NCBI GenBank assembly: GCA_020698575.1
Contig: CM036244.1
Span: 27,998,034 to 28,062,033, forward strand
Reading direction: 5' to 3'
Length of the DNA stretch: 64,000 nt
Source: Bostrychus sinensis
Lineage: Eukaryota > Chordata > Actinopteri > Gobiiformes > Eleotridae
The notes below the pieces were generated by a model that was given only the letters and a program-made list of their open reading frames with translations, had not been told where the DNA came from and did not search any database. The position numbers and the translations under genes were made by a program. Positions 37,516 through 48,277 of this stretch are shown here, piece by piece; within the stretch, counting starts at the first letter, position 1; each line of letters begins with the position of its first letter.

Positions 37516-38632
37516 CTTTTTTATTTATGTTTATTGACATATCTGATGCACAATAATTTAAGGTAAAAGTCACATAATGCATAATAAATAGTATGCAGGT
37601 CCTACTGGCATAAAATGAAACAGTACCATTTGTAACTTCTACATAGCCTATTGCAGTGACAAACTTCACAATTCACAAAAGCTTAGTCAACTATAATTTG
37701 AGATTTGAGAGTATAACATCGGTGCTTATCTGGAGAGATGTATTCAAGTGCAAATTGTTGCTGAACAAAGGGAATGAAATTTTCCGAAATCAAAAAATCT
37801 TTCTTGAAAGGAGCAATCAAACTACATAACATGTCCTTTTGGCCTCAATTTAGTCTCACCGGAGATGTTCGTGCTTTTCTGTTCTGCACTTCATGTGCTT
37901 GCTTCTACAAAGGTCACACTCTGTCTCTCCCAGTGTTTAAATCCATGTGTTCCCTCTAGCCTGCAGCAAAAACTGTAGCTAGTTCTTAAACCATATCTTA
38001 TGCAAAGTACTGACATGCTATGCTACAAAATCATGTTCATGTCTTTAGATATGATAATAGGGGTCAGTGACATCTTCATAAAGACATATAAATATGTACA
38101 AGAATAGACATGTAGCATTCTAGTACCATTAATAACTGTCCTGGGATTAAATGCATGTAAGCCATAGAGCCAGTGGCAGATAATAACACTTTGATGTTTG
38201 TTAACTGTGAATTGTTGTAAAGGCCTAGGTCTTTATTAAATCACACTAATAACCTGAATTACCTATATAATGGTATGGCTTCACAATTTCACATTTGTTT
38301 AATAAAAATATGCTAACTTTCTTGCAAGTTCATTCAAATAGCATGCAATAAAATATATACAACTTTTTTCTCTAAATGCACATTACAACAGAATACCACA
38401 CAAGAGGTTTAATTCCATCAGTATCATTCCACTGAAGTGATGAAATAGCCTACATATTTGTCACTGCATTACCTGTCTGTACACTCAATAAAACCCAAAG
38501 AATTTGCACTAGGGGCTACAGATAGGCCTACTTCATTAGATAATGTGTTCACTGTCTGTATGGTTACTATTACTTTAGAAGAGACCAGAGTTAAAAGAAG
38601 TCCTCAAAGGTTTTGTACCAGCACAGCAGAAT

Positions 38633-38650
38633 CTACTACTACTACTATTG

Positions 38651-38684
<34 letters not shown>
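38633..38684. repeat. CTA/ACT trinucleotide microsatellite
   Basis: Sixteen or so near-perfect ACT units with one ATTGCT interruption. Confidence 0.9.
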
Positions 38685-38685
38685 G

Positions 38686-38755
38686 TTGAAACCTGAAATT
38701 GAACCCACTACCTTTTGGTTGCAAGTCAAGAATTCAATCGAGGACAAAATGATAT
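38686..38755 (-). mobile_element. Possible tRNA-derived SINE fragment
   Basis: Reversed, the sequence reads CTTGCAACCAAAAGGTAGTGGGTTCAATTTC. Its GGTAGTGGGTTCAATT part resembles a polymerase III B box of a tRNA-like SINE head. The A box is not clear, so this is tentative. Confidence 0.35.
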
Positions 38756-38833
38756 AATTTTACTTGTGTAGAACTACACAAGTAGATAAGTGATTACTTA
38801 TCTATTAAGAGGGACCTCCAATATAAATAATAC

Positions 38834-38860
38834 TATATATATATATATATATATATATAT
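38834..38860. repeat. TA microsatellite
   Basis: Thirteen uninterrupted TA units. Confidence 0.9.
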
Positions 38861-38944
38861 GAACCTGCTTTATAGTACAGTATGTACAGTAGGCAAAGAG
38901 CGTCCTCTAGTGGAAGCTAAGGATACATATTTTTACATGTATCC

Positions 38945-39035
38945 TTTCATTTATCTTATTTCGGGGTCGCGGGTGCTGTAAGTTTGGGCCTTAGGCAGGG
39001 TACACCCTGGGCAGGGACAGCTAGTTGCAGAATAT
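38945..39035 (+). repeat. Fragment of the ACACCCTGGACAGG interspersed repeat
   Basis: CATTTATCTTATTTCGGGGTCGC and GGGCCTTAGGCAGGGTACACCCTGG parallel the copy at 27090-27310 but are internally deleted. Confidence 0.6.
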
Positions 39036-39056
39036 TTTTACATCGCAAGCACATTT

Positions 39057-39100
<44 letters not shown>
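39057..39100. repeat. TA/CA compound microsatellite abutting a Tc1-like end
   Basis: Seventeen TA units followed by five CA units run directly into the CAGTGAGG terminus of the transposon at 39099. The original TA target site appears to have expanded. Confidence 0.85.
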
Positions 39101-40628
39101 GTGAGGAAAATAAGTATTTGAACACCCTGCTATTTTGCAAGTTCTCCCACTTAGAAATCATGGAGGGGTCTGAAATTTTTATCGTAGGTGCATGTCCACT
39201 GTGAGAGACATAATCTAAAAAAAAAAAAAAATCCAGAAATCACAATGTATGATTTTTTTTACAATTTATTTGTATGATACAGCTGCAAATAAGTATTTGA
39301 ACACCTGTCTATCAGCTAGAATTTTGACCCTCAAAGACCTATTAGTCCGCCTTTAAAAAGTCCACCTCCACTCCACTTCTTATCCTAAATTAGAAGCACC
39401 TATTTGAGGTCGTTAGCTGCATAAAGACACCTGTCCACCCCATACAATCAGTAAGACTCCAACTACTAACATGGCCAAGACCAAAGAGCTGTCCAAAGAC
39501 ACCAGAGACAAAATGGTAGACCCCCACAGGGCTGGAAAGGGCTACGGGGCAATTGCCAAGCAGCTTGGTGAAAAAAGATCCACTGTTGGAGCAATTACTA
39601 GAAAATGGAAGACGCTAAACATGACTGTCAATCTCCCTCAGACTGGGGCTCCATGCAAGATCTCACCTCGTGGGGTCTCAATGATCTTAAGAAAGGTGAG
39701 GAATCAGCTCAGAACTACACGGGAGGAGCTGGTCAATGACCTGAAAAGAGCTGGGACCACCGTTTCCATGGTTACTGTTGGTAATACACCAAGACGTCAT
39801 GGTTTCAAATCATGCATGGCACGGAAGGTTCCCCTGCTTAAACCAGCACGTCAAGGCCCGTCTTAAGTTTGCCAATGACCATTTGGATGATCCAGAGGAG
39901 CCATGGTAGAAAGTCATAATACATAATAAAATAATAATAAAATAAAATAATAATAAAACTTTTTGGTCTTAATTCCACCCACCGTGTTTGGAGGAAGAAG
40001 AATGATGAGTACCATCCCAAGAACACCATCCCTACTGTGAAGCATGGGGGTGGTAGCCTCATGCTTTGGGGGTGTTTTTCTGCACAGGGGACAGGGCGAC
40101 TGCACTGTATTAAGGAGAGGATGTAGCCATGTATTGCGAGATTTTGGGGAACAACCTCCTTCCCTCAGTTAGAGCATGAAGATGGGTCGTGGCTGGGCCT
40201 TTCAACATGACAATGACCCGAAGCACACAGCCAAGATAACCAAGGAGTGGCTCTGTAAGAAGCATATCAAGGTTCTAGCCAGTCTCCAGACATAAACCTA
40301 ATAGAAAATCTTTGGAGGGAGCTCATACTCCGTGTTTCTCAGCGACAGCCCAGAAAGCCCAGGAAACGTTTGACCTCTGTAATTGCAAACAAAAGCTACT
40401 GTACCAAATATTAACATTGATTTTCTCAGGTGTTCAAATACTTATCCGCAGCTGTATCACACAAATAAATTGTTAAAAAATCATACATTGTGACTTCAGG
40501 ATTTTTTTTTAGATTATGTCTGTCATAGTGGACATGCATCTACGATGAAAATTTCAGACCCCTCCATGATTTCTAAGTGGGAGATCTTGCAAAATAGCAG
40601 GGTGTTCAAATACTTATTTTCCTCACTG
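39099..40628 (+). mobile_element. Tc1/mariner-like transposon, both ends present
   Basis: The terminal inverted repeats are about 200 bp: the left end begins CAGTGAGGAAAATAAGTATT and the right end, reversed, begins with the same bases. Each repeat holds an inner repeat of AAATAAGTATTTGAACACC, the IR/DR layout of fish Tc1-like elements. The right flank is TA. The transposase inside is broken, so the copy cannot move by itself, although its ends look usable in principle. Confidence 0.9.
39471..40390 (+). pseudogene. Tc1-like transposase pseudogene
   Basis: The frame is open for 131 codons from MAKTKELSKDTRDKMVD and includes the paired HTH (GYGAIAKQLGEKRSTVGAIT) and a region with Arg-rich TPRRHG. 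It then frameshifts near 39866. The segment that should carry the first catalytic Asp motif is interrupted by an AATAATAAAA-type simple-sequence block at 39917-39960. Downstream pieces are still readable in other frames, e.g. GGGSLMLWGCFSAQGTG near 40045-40095, and finally degenerate. Confidence 0.88.
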
Positions 40629-41129
40629 TATATGTATATATAACCTGGTTTGCCAGGACAGTACAATAGCTATCTAACCAAACATACCTCATTACCAATC
40701 AGAGAAACAAAGCATCACATTAAACCCACCTCAGATTTTAAATAGACTTTTATGACTGGTCAGAAAGTATTGATCTAGGTGAAAATTGGTTTTAATGAAA
40801 AGGGTTCTAGAGCCACTTCCCTTTGTTAAGAAAGTGAATGGGTTCGTTTATATGCATGTGCAAAAAAAAAACTTCCCAGTCCTTGTAACTCCCTTTTAAT
40901 TCAAAATAAAACAGAATATAAAATGATTCAACATTTATAGAGATAATAAAACATGGACACAAAGAAAAGGCTTGAATTTACATTGTGCATTTATACTGTA
41001 CATGTTATAATTTCCTCCTATTAAAATCTCTGTTAAATCTCTAATACAAAATCAATTAGTTTAGCTACTATGTCTGTACCATTACTGACAAAAGAAACAG
41101 TGTAGCCACATAATAAACAACAGAACACA

Positions 41130-41960
41130 TGGATGGACTTTTTGGATTTCATTAATGGTGCTAAATCCTTAATGCATTAATATAATCCCGACATCTTTTA
41201 ACTGCCAAACTAAAGCAAGTATTCAGTATGTAAATGTGGGTGCAAATGAGCTTGTCAACATGATGAAAAGAGGCTCTTCAAAATGCAATTCGCTGAGCTC
41301 TTTCAATTAAGGATAATGGTTGTATTAAAAGTGTCCTATAGACTTCATAGGGCTGGTGTATTCGCAGTTTCCAAAAACAGCAGCTTGTCAACATGTTGCT
41401 TAAGCACAATGATAGTATTAAATATAAAATGTCTTTTTAATATGATACACAGTGATATACGTTTGCACAGCGTAAGCCCATTTAGCAAAAAAGGTTGCAG
41501 GCTTGGGCAATGGATTTTTTAAAAAGCAAGAGGAATGCTAGGGATAATTTTCAGCACTTTACAAATTACACTCTAGAGCGTCCTTTTTAAGATTTGAAAC
41601 AATACGATTAATTACAGTGGCACCGAGATGTTGCTGGAAGTTGCTGATCAATTTAATTTCTGTGACATAATTTTAAGTGCTCAATTATACAGTACATTCA
41701 TTGTCCATAATGGTCTTGTTAGGCTCATGAGCTTGGTTTAGGGAGGCTATATAAGGCTATCTCTGTACACTCTGGCAGCTGCTATTTATTGCACTGAATA
41801 TTTTGGCAATAAACCCTTAGGCACAAATTTCACAATGCTACCTATCCAACACAGCAGTCAGTGGATGTGCAAGCAACCGACAGACAATTACCTGGCAGTT
41901 CACTGATAAGCATTTTTGTGGGCTTTGTTACATAAACGTATATGTAATACTGTAAGAGAT
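41130..41960. promoter_or_regulatory. Candidate conserved noncoding block
   Basis: About 800 bp free of recognised repeats, with many TTAAT/ATTA homeobox-type words (CTTAATGCATTAATATAAT, GATTAATTACAG, TTTAATTTCTGTGAC), lying between the arhgap32 promoter and vps26b. Composition only suggests a developmental enhancer; conservation was not tested. Confidence 0.25.
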
Positions 41961-42497
41961 GCCAAAAGCGCAGTCACACACAGAACTAGTGAAAAAGGGC
42001 TAAAATGGAGCATAGTGCAAATAAGTGAGCTTGGAGGCCATCGAAAAATCCCATAGCATTCACAAGTGCCACTTTCATTTTAGCAGCAGTAGCAGCATGT
42101 GATAAGAAGTCCATTATCCACCATCACCTGCTATCTAACACACTGAAGCTGTTTAAATTGATTCTGTTAAAAGCAAGTACTTGGAAACACACTGGAATGT
42201 ATGAAAATAATTTTATGTTAAGTTCTTTTGCTATTTTTTAAGTCAAAGCTCTTAAACAAGAAATAAGTAATAAATTTTTGTTAGCAGGTGCATGGCAGTA
42301 AATTATCACATTTGTGTGTCATGTATGATCTGTTTCACCCTTGGACTAACTGTATCTGATACAGTTAATGCACAGCGCTACACTCACGTCAGAATGGGAG
42401 GTTAAAATGCACCCTAAACAACTCTCTGGTCACATAATTTCATTATGATAGTACACTCATAATTAATTAGCATACCTTTGTAAGATACAAAGTTAAT

Positions 42498-42503
42498 TTT
42501 ATT
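42498..42503 (-). terminator. vps26b: Probable vps26b polyadenylation signal
   Basis: The plus strand TTTATT is AATAAA on the transcript, 262 bases past the stop codon and the nearest canonical signal. Usage is inferred. Confidence 0.4.
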
Positions 42504-42764
42504 CCATTGACCATTGACCTGTGGAAGAAATGCTCAAACATGAAAGTTAGTATATTTTGTGCCTTGTTGTGATCAGTCTGATGTGACAAACTCAGCTTTA
42601 ATAATATTTGTACTGTTTGTTCCCTGACACACATACTGTGTGTTTCATCTCAAACACTGCTGCATTTCCAACATGCGTACATCTTCACATTCAGAACATA
42701 CGCAAACATACACATACACACACACAGACTAACATACTCGCTCATGAATGGATGGTTTGGTGGT

Positions 42765-42899
42765 TCAGCTGTTTTCTTCATTGTCTTGTGTTGGCAACTT
42801 CTCTGGATTAGAGGAACCTTCAAAACGCTGAGAAGCGATGGCTGCTTGATGGGACATACTCTTTCTCACAATGTCACCTTTTCTCCACAGAGTAATCTC
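42765..42899 (-). CDS. vps26b: vps26b coding exon 6 (terminal)
   Basis: Acceptor TTTTGTTGCAG, 44 codons and a TGA stop at 42767-42765. It encodes EITLWRKGDIVRKSMSHQAA, ASQRFEG and the variable C-terminal tail. Confidence 0.96.
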   Translation of the reverse strand, partial: EITLWRKGDIVRKSMSHQAAIASQRFEGSSNPEKLPTQDNEENS

Positions 42900-45800
42900 C
42901 TGCAACAAAACAGTGCATCCACATGAAATTATTTTGCTACAAAATGTTTTCATTGTTACATATTTTACTATTGTAAATACCTGTTGTTTAAAATAGCGCC
43001 TCTCCTCCTCGTCTATAAGTACAAGGTTGAGGTAGTAGCGCACAGAGAACTTCTTGTTGACGTCTCTCATGGTGGGAGTCAACTCGTACCCTGCCAGAAA
43101 CAATCTGATGGGGATGGACTCTCCTGTGGGACAACAAGAAAAATAATACATTTTTATCTGGCATCAAAATAGATACATTCACGTTTATACTGCTTTTTTA
43201 AAATAAAAAATAATAACACAAATATTAATAGCAACTGCAAAACTTTGCATCTTTTTTTAAAAAAAGGCAGTAAATACTTTAAAACACAAAAATAATACAA
43301 ATATATGAATACCCAGCAGCCTAAGCTTGTGAAACCTTAGACTGTTGCTTGGGAAAAAACTCTGATGGCTAGTAGCCTAGCCTGAGAATTATCAATGATA
43401 AACATACCATTAGCTGCAACCCGTGAAGAGTATAAAATGTTCTGATACTTACCTCTGACTGGTGCACCATCCATAATTTCATATTTGGCTATGGTGTCGT
43501 TCTCGTGGTAGACATTTGGCCCAGTGCCAGTTGTCTCCCGCTTAATGATGTCTATCTCCATATGCTTGATCTTAATTCTAACCAACAGAAAATAAATCTT
43601 TCCTACTATCACATCTTTTAAGTGATACCTGCAAGAGAACCACAACATACATTAAAAACCAAATAAAACATGCAGCTTTAATGCTTAATGTCAGTCAGAT
43701 TATATAATACACTCATACTTGGATTTATTGTATTCAAATTCTATATGCAGGCAGTCCTCAATTCCCACTTCCATCTTGATAGAGGAGTTGAGTTCAGGGT
43801 AGGTACTAAGCGTGTGAACGACAATGTCCAGTTCTTTGCTGATGTCATTCAGTCTTCGGCTGACAGTTGCCCTCAGAAAGTAACTAGAGACAGAAATATA
43901 TAATGCTAGCTGAGTAAGATTGTTGGGTGTATTATTAAATGACATGAAAAAGACTGATTAAATGTTCACGTTCATATCATATTTAGCAATATGATATAAT
44001 AGATTAGATATAAAGAACAACTACTACTAGCTGCTGTAACCTCATTGCAATACCAGCAGTTCTGTGTAATATGGATATTGCAGTCATTGATACTGTGATA
44101 AGGATCATTCTGTGACCTATTGTGCAGCCCTAAAAAGCAATGAATGTTGATTTTAATAAAAGGTCTGTTGATCAGTGCAGGCCTCCTCTTCTCCTCCCTT
44201 TGGTTGTTTATGCCTACAGCGGGGGCCATCGACCTATCCTCTGCACCCTCTTCTCTCACACCAAATAACTTCATGTCCTCTTTGAGTACATCCTTAAATC
44301 TCCTCTTTGGCCTCTAATTAGAGTAATGCTTCTGCCTAGCTTCTGTAAGATTTTACTGCTGTTCAATGCATGAAATCTATGGAATAGGCAAGTATGGCAT
44401 GTACACATTTGGGCTTACCGTAATTTGACATTCTGTCCAGTGTATGACTCATAGGGCTTCTCCACATGTGTGAACTCAAAGTCAAACGTCTGTGACTGAG
44501 TGAGCTCTCCTGGACGAGCCAAGTCTTTCACAAGAGACACAAACTCATGGTGGTTTCCTCTGTCGTAGTACAGCTCTACAAACACACACATCGGAGCATA
44601 AGGCAAAAGTTGAGCAACTCCTCCCTCTTGGCTCACAGCTGTACAAATATGATGTGAGGACTGAGGATGAAGGTATGTTTATTATGTATACTGCACCTTG
44701 GAATATTCAAACAAAAAGAATCTAAGGCTGTACTGGAAAGGACGTAACTTCTTAACATGAAGTGCAAGTATGCTGAGATTATATTACCTATTTCCCACAA
44801 TAATGTAATTGTAACCCCCAGTTTAAAGAAGTAAACTAAAGCAAAGTTATTAGGGCTGTAAAAAACAATTATTTTGATAATCAATTATTCTGCCAATTAT
44901 TGTTTTGATTAAAGAGGTTAAAAACTTAAGGTGTTTTTTTTTTTTTTTTTTTTTGTTACGGTTAAAAAATTTAGAAAATTCTACCAAATATCACTTAATT
45001 TTTACAAATTTGAACCAGACAAAGCTACAACTGTGTCATTTGAGAACCTTTGGATAGAGCATATATGCACACAATATTTTTTAATCAAAAACACAAAATT
45101 TACATTGTTTTAAACTGTTTTTGTTGCTTTACTGCTGTCTTGGTAATAATCCTGCCTCTCTCTTAGCACATGACATGTTTCAGACTATATGAATACCCCA
45201 GTAATCAATTAAACAATTACTAAATTAGTTGACAATTATTTCAAAATCGGATTATAATTGATTATGCCAATTAGTTGTTGCAGCCCTAAATGATACATGA
45301 CCGCAAATGGGCCAGTTAAAACCAAATTTTAGAACAATTAACAAAGCTTCTAAACTTCTAGTGTAAGTGTGTGTTACAAATGTTTATTATATGATAGATT
45401 TAATCTTTTCTTACTCACTGAAACAACCCAAAAACCTCTGTGTAGTCACCTCAGGCAATATATTAGCAAGTTCTCAACATCTGATGATAAAATATATATT
45501 AAAAAGCATTCATTCATAATTTGTTCTGTCTGAAAAAACAAAACAAAAATATTCTAGCCCCATTTGCAGCAGGTCTCTAATGTAGTAGGATTTACTATAA
45601 TTTACAATATAGGCTAGTAAAGTAGACTTCCCCTTCACACTTGCAATATTACACAGCCTAGCTTCTAGAAGGGTATACGGGCCAAGAGCTGTTGTAACAT
45701 CAAATGAAATTAATTACAATAAAGGCATTTGTAAACTAAATATAAAGCTGCTAGACTTTGAATGGCTTTTCTGTCACCTGATGTCCCAGCGTGCACCATG

Positions 45801-46278
45801 TTTGTCACGGGACCTGACACTTCCTACTGACACTTGTTAGCATCAAAGCATTCGTCAGTCGTATCCCAAAGAGAAGTTACTGTGGTTGATTGTTTTATAC
45901 AAGTTACTGTTCGTGTAATAAAGAGTTTAGTTTAGTTTACAGCTGTTAGTTCCCCTTTTCTCACGTAGCTATCTGACTTTGGCGGTGCTTGGATGTTCCT
46001 CTTGGCGGGGGCTAAGTGCGGCTAAATGGAAAAAAAGCAGGCCCGTGTTGCTTACCTATCTGCCCGACAAACTCTATCTTGATGCCGTTGTGCTCCAGTC
46101 TCTTTCCCGGGTATTTGAGATTCACGTTGACTTTCCCGGACACCGTTTCCCCGTCGTAGAAGAGAAAATATTTGTCCTTCCTGCCGTCTTCGCTCTTGTG
46201 CTCAGCTTTCTTTCTCGTTTCGGCGTCATTCAGGACTATATCGATGTCCGCACTCTGTCCGAAACCAAAGAAGCTCAT
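42765..46278 (-). CDS. vps26b: vps26b: retromer complex subunit VPS26B (complete)
   Basis: VPS26 is the arrestin-like subunit of the retromer core (VPS26-VPS35-VPS29), which sorts receptors from endosomes to the Golgi or plasma membrane. Six coding exons join in frame: 46278-46056, 44575-44419, 43883-43719, 43628-43453, 43123-42981 and 42899-42765. All junctions are GT-AG with matching phases. The product is 332 residues; human VPS26B has 336. It starts MSFFGFGQSADIDIVLNDAE and keeps the family core: EFTHVEKPYESYTGQNVKLR, VVHTLSTYPELNSSIKMEVG, EDCLHIEFEYNKSKY, NKKFSVRYYLNLVL and ASQRFEG. The start, the ENDTIAKYEIMDGAPVRG segment and the tail identify VPS26B rather than VPS26A. The tail (SSNPEKLPTQDNEENS) is divergent, as is usual for this family. 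No signal peptide or membrane segment is present, as expected of a peripheral cytosolic protein. Confidence 0.97.
42981..43123 (-). CDS. vps26b: vps26b coding exon 5
   Basis: Acceptor TTGTCCCACAG, donor GTATTTAC, 143 bp. It encodes ESIPIRLFLAGYELTPTMRD through RRYFKQQ and ends in phase 0. Confidence 0.97.
43453..43628 (-). CDS. vps26b: vps26b coding exon 4
   Basis: Acceptor CTCTTGCAG, donor GTAAGTATC, 176 bp. It encodes YHLKDVIVGKIYFLLVRIKI through GAPVR. This is the most conserved part of the C-terminal arrestin-like domain. Confidence 0.97.
43719..43883 (-). CDS. vps26b: vps26b coding exon 3
   Basis: Acceptor GTCTCTAG, donor GTATGAGT, 165 bp. It encodes YFLRATVSRRLNDISKELDI through HIEFEYNKS and splits a Lys codon. 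Confidence 0.97.
43975..44135. mobile_element. hAT-like MITE end in vps26b intron 2
   Basis: The right end TATTGTGCAGCCCTA at 44119-44133, read in reverse as TAGGGCTGCACAATA, is a typical fish hAT-like MITE terminus. It is followed inward by words such as GATATTGCAG. The left boundary is uncertain. Confidence 0.45.
44205..44318 (-). mobile_element. LINE reverse-transcriptase 3' fragment in vps26b intron 2
   Basis: The minus-strand frame reads RPKRRFKDVLKEDMKLFGVR then EEGAEDRS. This is the C-terminal Arg/Lys-rich segment found at the end of many non-LTR retrotransposon polyproteins. It is a short dead fragment. Confidence 0.6.
44419..44575 (-). CDS. vps26b: vps26b coding exon 2
   Basis: Acceptor GTTTGTAG, donor GTAAGCCC, 157 bp. 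It encodes LYYDRGNHHEFVSLVKDLAR through YESYTGQNVKL and splits the following Arg codon. Confidence 0.97.
44851..45288. mobile_element. hAT-like MITE (TAGGGCTG ends) in vps26b intron 1
   Basis: The left end reads TAGGGCTGTAAAAAACAATT and the right end, reversed, TAGGGCTGCAACAACTAATT. Both continue with complementary AATTG/CAATTAT words. It is 438 bp, with a 20-base T run inside and no ORF of note. A target duplication was not evident. Confidence 0.7.
46056..46278 (-). CDS. vps26b: vps26b coding exon 1
   Basis: ATG at 46278-46276, 74 codons plus one base, donor GTAAGCAAC. It encodes the first arrestin-like strands, including KYFLFYDGETVSGKV and GIKIEFVGQI. Confidence 0.97.
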
Positions 46279-46450
46279 GGCTGCAATTCAGTCTCACCTT
46301 TTTTTAGGTATCCTCTTTTTTTTCTTTTTAGAATCACCAATATTTAACAACAAATAGTGCCTAAATAGTGGCTACTCGTTTGAGTGCACACGGCTTCCCA
46401 GATTGAGTATTAGGCTGAGTTATGCTGACTGCGCATGCGTCAATAGTCAT
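46279..46450 (-). promoter_or_regulatory. vps26b: vps26b 5'UTR and core promoter region
   Basis: The region upstream of the start codon holds a canonical NRF1 palindrome, TGCGCATGCG, at 46430-46439, typical of ubiquitous TATA-less promoters. GTCATGTGAGTCA (46447-46459) next to it combines an E-box and an AP-1-like half site. No TATA box is seen. The start site probably lies between 46300 and 46430. Confidence 0.6.
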
Positions 46451-46514
46451 GTGAGTCAAAATCGTTTCTTGTCGCGCTAGTTTTTTCAAGAATACGTTTT
46501 CGCTTTTTTTTTTT

Positions 46515-46515
<1 letters not shown>

Positions 46516-46557
<42 letters not shown>
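46516..46557. repeat. TTTC tetranucleotide microsatellite
   Basis: About ten uninterrupted TTTC units after a T run, just upstream of the vps26b promoter. In reverse it encodes a spurious Lys/Glu/Arg run. Confidence 0.92.
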
Positions 46558-46559
46558 GT

Positions 46560-48180
46560 AAAATAAGACATATACACACAGTTATTTTTAATTTATACAC
46601 TTTATGATAATATTTTAAAGGTCTAGCAACATTACTGTAATTAAATTTGCCGCAGTAACAACAGGCGAAGGAGGAAAAAAAACGTATCCGGTGACTTGAG
46701 TTTTTTATTATTTTATTTCTTTTTTTTAATGTAATACCAAAAAAGTAGAATAACAGTACAGATAAACACATATATACAGACACAGATATAAAGAGAATAA
46801 ATAAATAAACAAGTGAACAACAAAAATAGCAGAAATACAATCAAAATAAAAACATATTAAGTAAAGCATTGTATTGCTTTTTGACAGTTATACAAAATAA
46901 CTTTTAAGATCTATTATAAATTCCTGAAATCTTTGGGTTTTTCTTGACCATTTGCACTTATGAATGTAATATTTACTAAGTGAGATAAATAAGTTAACAG
47001 TATGTTTTATACTCTCGTCTATATCGTTCTTGGTGTGTGACAACATTACGTCGTTTTTTCTATTTGTATTTTTTTGTTCTGCAAACTTCTATTAAAAGTA
47101 CTTTCTACATCAACCCAGAAAAAGTTTACAAACAAACATTCAAAGAAAAGGTGACACATGGACTCAGGTAACAGAAAAAAGTGCACTTAATATCTATATC
47201 ATTATTAAATCTTTTTAAATATATATTAGTTGGATATGTATTATATATATTATGTATAATTTTAAATCGCAACAAAAGGGTTAGGGTTAGGGTTAGAAGA
47301 GGCTTTCTCAAAAGCCTCTTGGATAAGAGGTGAAACGTCTTCAACTTGAAAAATCCAATCCAGATGACTGCTTTTTTAACTTTTGTTGCGATGCAATTAC
47401 CCTGGACGAGTGAGAGTCTTCACAGACATATAATTTTAAATGTTATTTCTTTTACTTTATTATTTATACAATGTTTATAGTTTTGGTTTATGGATGCCTG
47501 TATTTGTATTTATCTTTTGAGAATTCATAAAAGTGTTTTGTGTATATGTATTTGTGTTTTGTGAAAGTGAAGTAAAAGTGTTTAGTTTTTAATTGTAAAT
47601 TTGTTTTGCACCTCTGGGCCACCGTACCTAACCCTTCAGGTACTACTCTTCATTATTTCGAAATCAGAGATATTCTAAATATTATCATTTCATTTTTATT
47701 TACAACTAAGCATTTATAATTTACTGTTTTGTATGTTTATATAATAAAAAGTTGCGCAAGTTTCCAAATAAAGCTTTTAAGTGAAAAACATGGCCGAAAA
47801 GCCACTGTACTTGTTTTGTGATTGCTGTGTTCGGCCACAAGAGGGAGCAGTTTCATCACAACACGGTATCCATCCACTCCAAAGCCTCTGGAGATGAAGG
47901 TTTTTCAATTTAATCTCCTGATACTTTGTCTCATTATAAAGCATTTTAAAAAGCATTCAGGCTAAACCCCCTCATACTACAATACTCTTTGTTTTACAGA
48001 TAATACAGCCTACATTTTAAAAGCTTTGACAGAGTATGAATAATTATTGATTTATTAAAAAGCCTATCTGGGACACTGTTATTGAAAGCAAGGTTCAAGC
48101 TATATTTTGTTTTTAAACAAGTCAAAAGTTTTAACAAGAAGAGCCTTTGGGGTTGTCCTAAAATGACCCAAACCAATTAT
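46560..48180. other. AT-rich intergenic stretch upstream of vps26b
   Basis: No gene seen on either strand. It contains the telomere-like/hairpin unit at 47267-47391 and otherwise simple A/T-rich sequence. Confidence 0.5.
47267..47391. repeat. Unit with telomere-like repeats, hairpin and terminal inverted repeats
   Basis: It is bounded by a perfect 12-base inverted repeat, TCGCAACAAAAG (47267-47278) and CTTTTGTTGCGA (47380-47391). Inside are about three TTAGGG units (47278-47296) and a perfect 10-bp stem with a 4-base loop (47297-47306 with 47311-47320, AAGAGGCTTT/AAAGCCTCTT). The element class was not identified. Confidence 0.55.
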
Positions 48181-48277
48181 TTAGCCCGACAGAGCAGCTG
48201 TAACCCGGCTCATGTGAGACACTGTCAGTTCATCACTTTATACTGTGATATTCTCTAAACAGGCTACATCCTTCTGT

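Larger units (their letters stand above)
35360..42497. other. Intergenic region between arhgap32 and vps26b
   Basis: About 7 kb with no protein gene seen. It contains a hAT-like MITE, a poly(A) run (36018-36043), a TAGGGCTG repeat start (36171), two Tc1-like copies, ATT/CTA/TA microsatellites, a SINE-like fragment and, at 41130-41960, a repeat-poor block with homeobox-type words. The region is enriched for insertions compared with the vps26b and jam3 gene bodies. Confidence 0.6.

Noticed and set aside
38633..39100. Regular spaced repeats considered as a CRISPR-like array
   Set aside because: They are trinucleotide and dinucleotide microsatellites in a vertebrate genome; there are no spacers.
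45979..46347. 122-codon plus-strand ORF
   Set aside because: It is antisense to vps26b exon 1, which explains the open frame.
46361..46840. 159-codon minus-strand ORF with a long Lys/Glu/Arg run
   Set aside because: The run is the TTTC microsatellite read in reverse; the rest is low-complexity AT-rich sequence.
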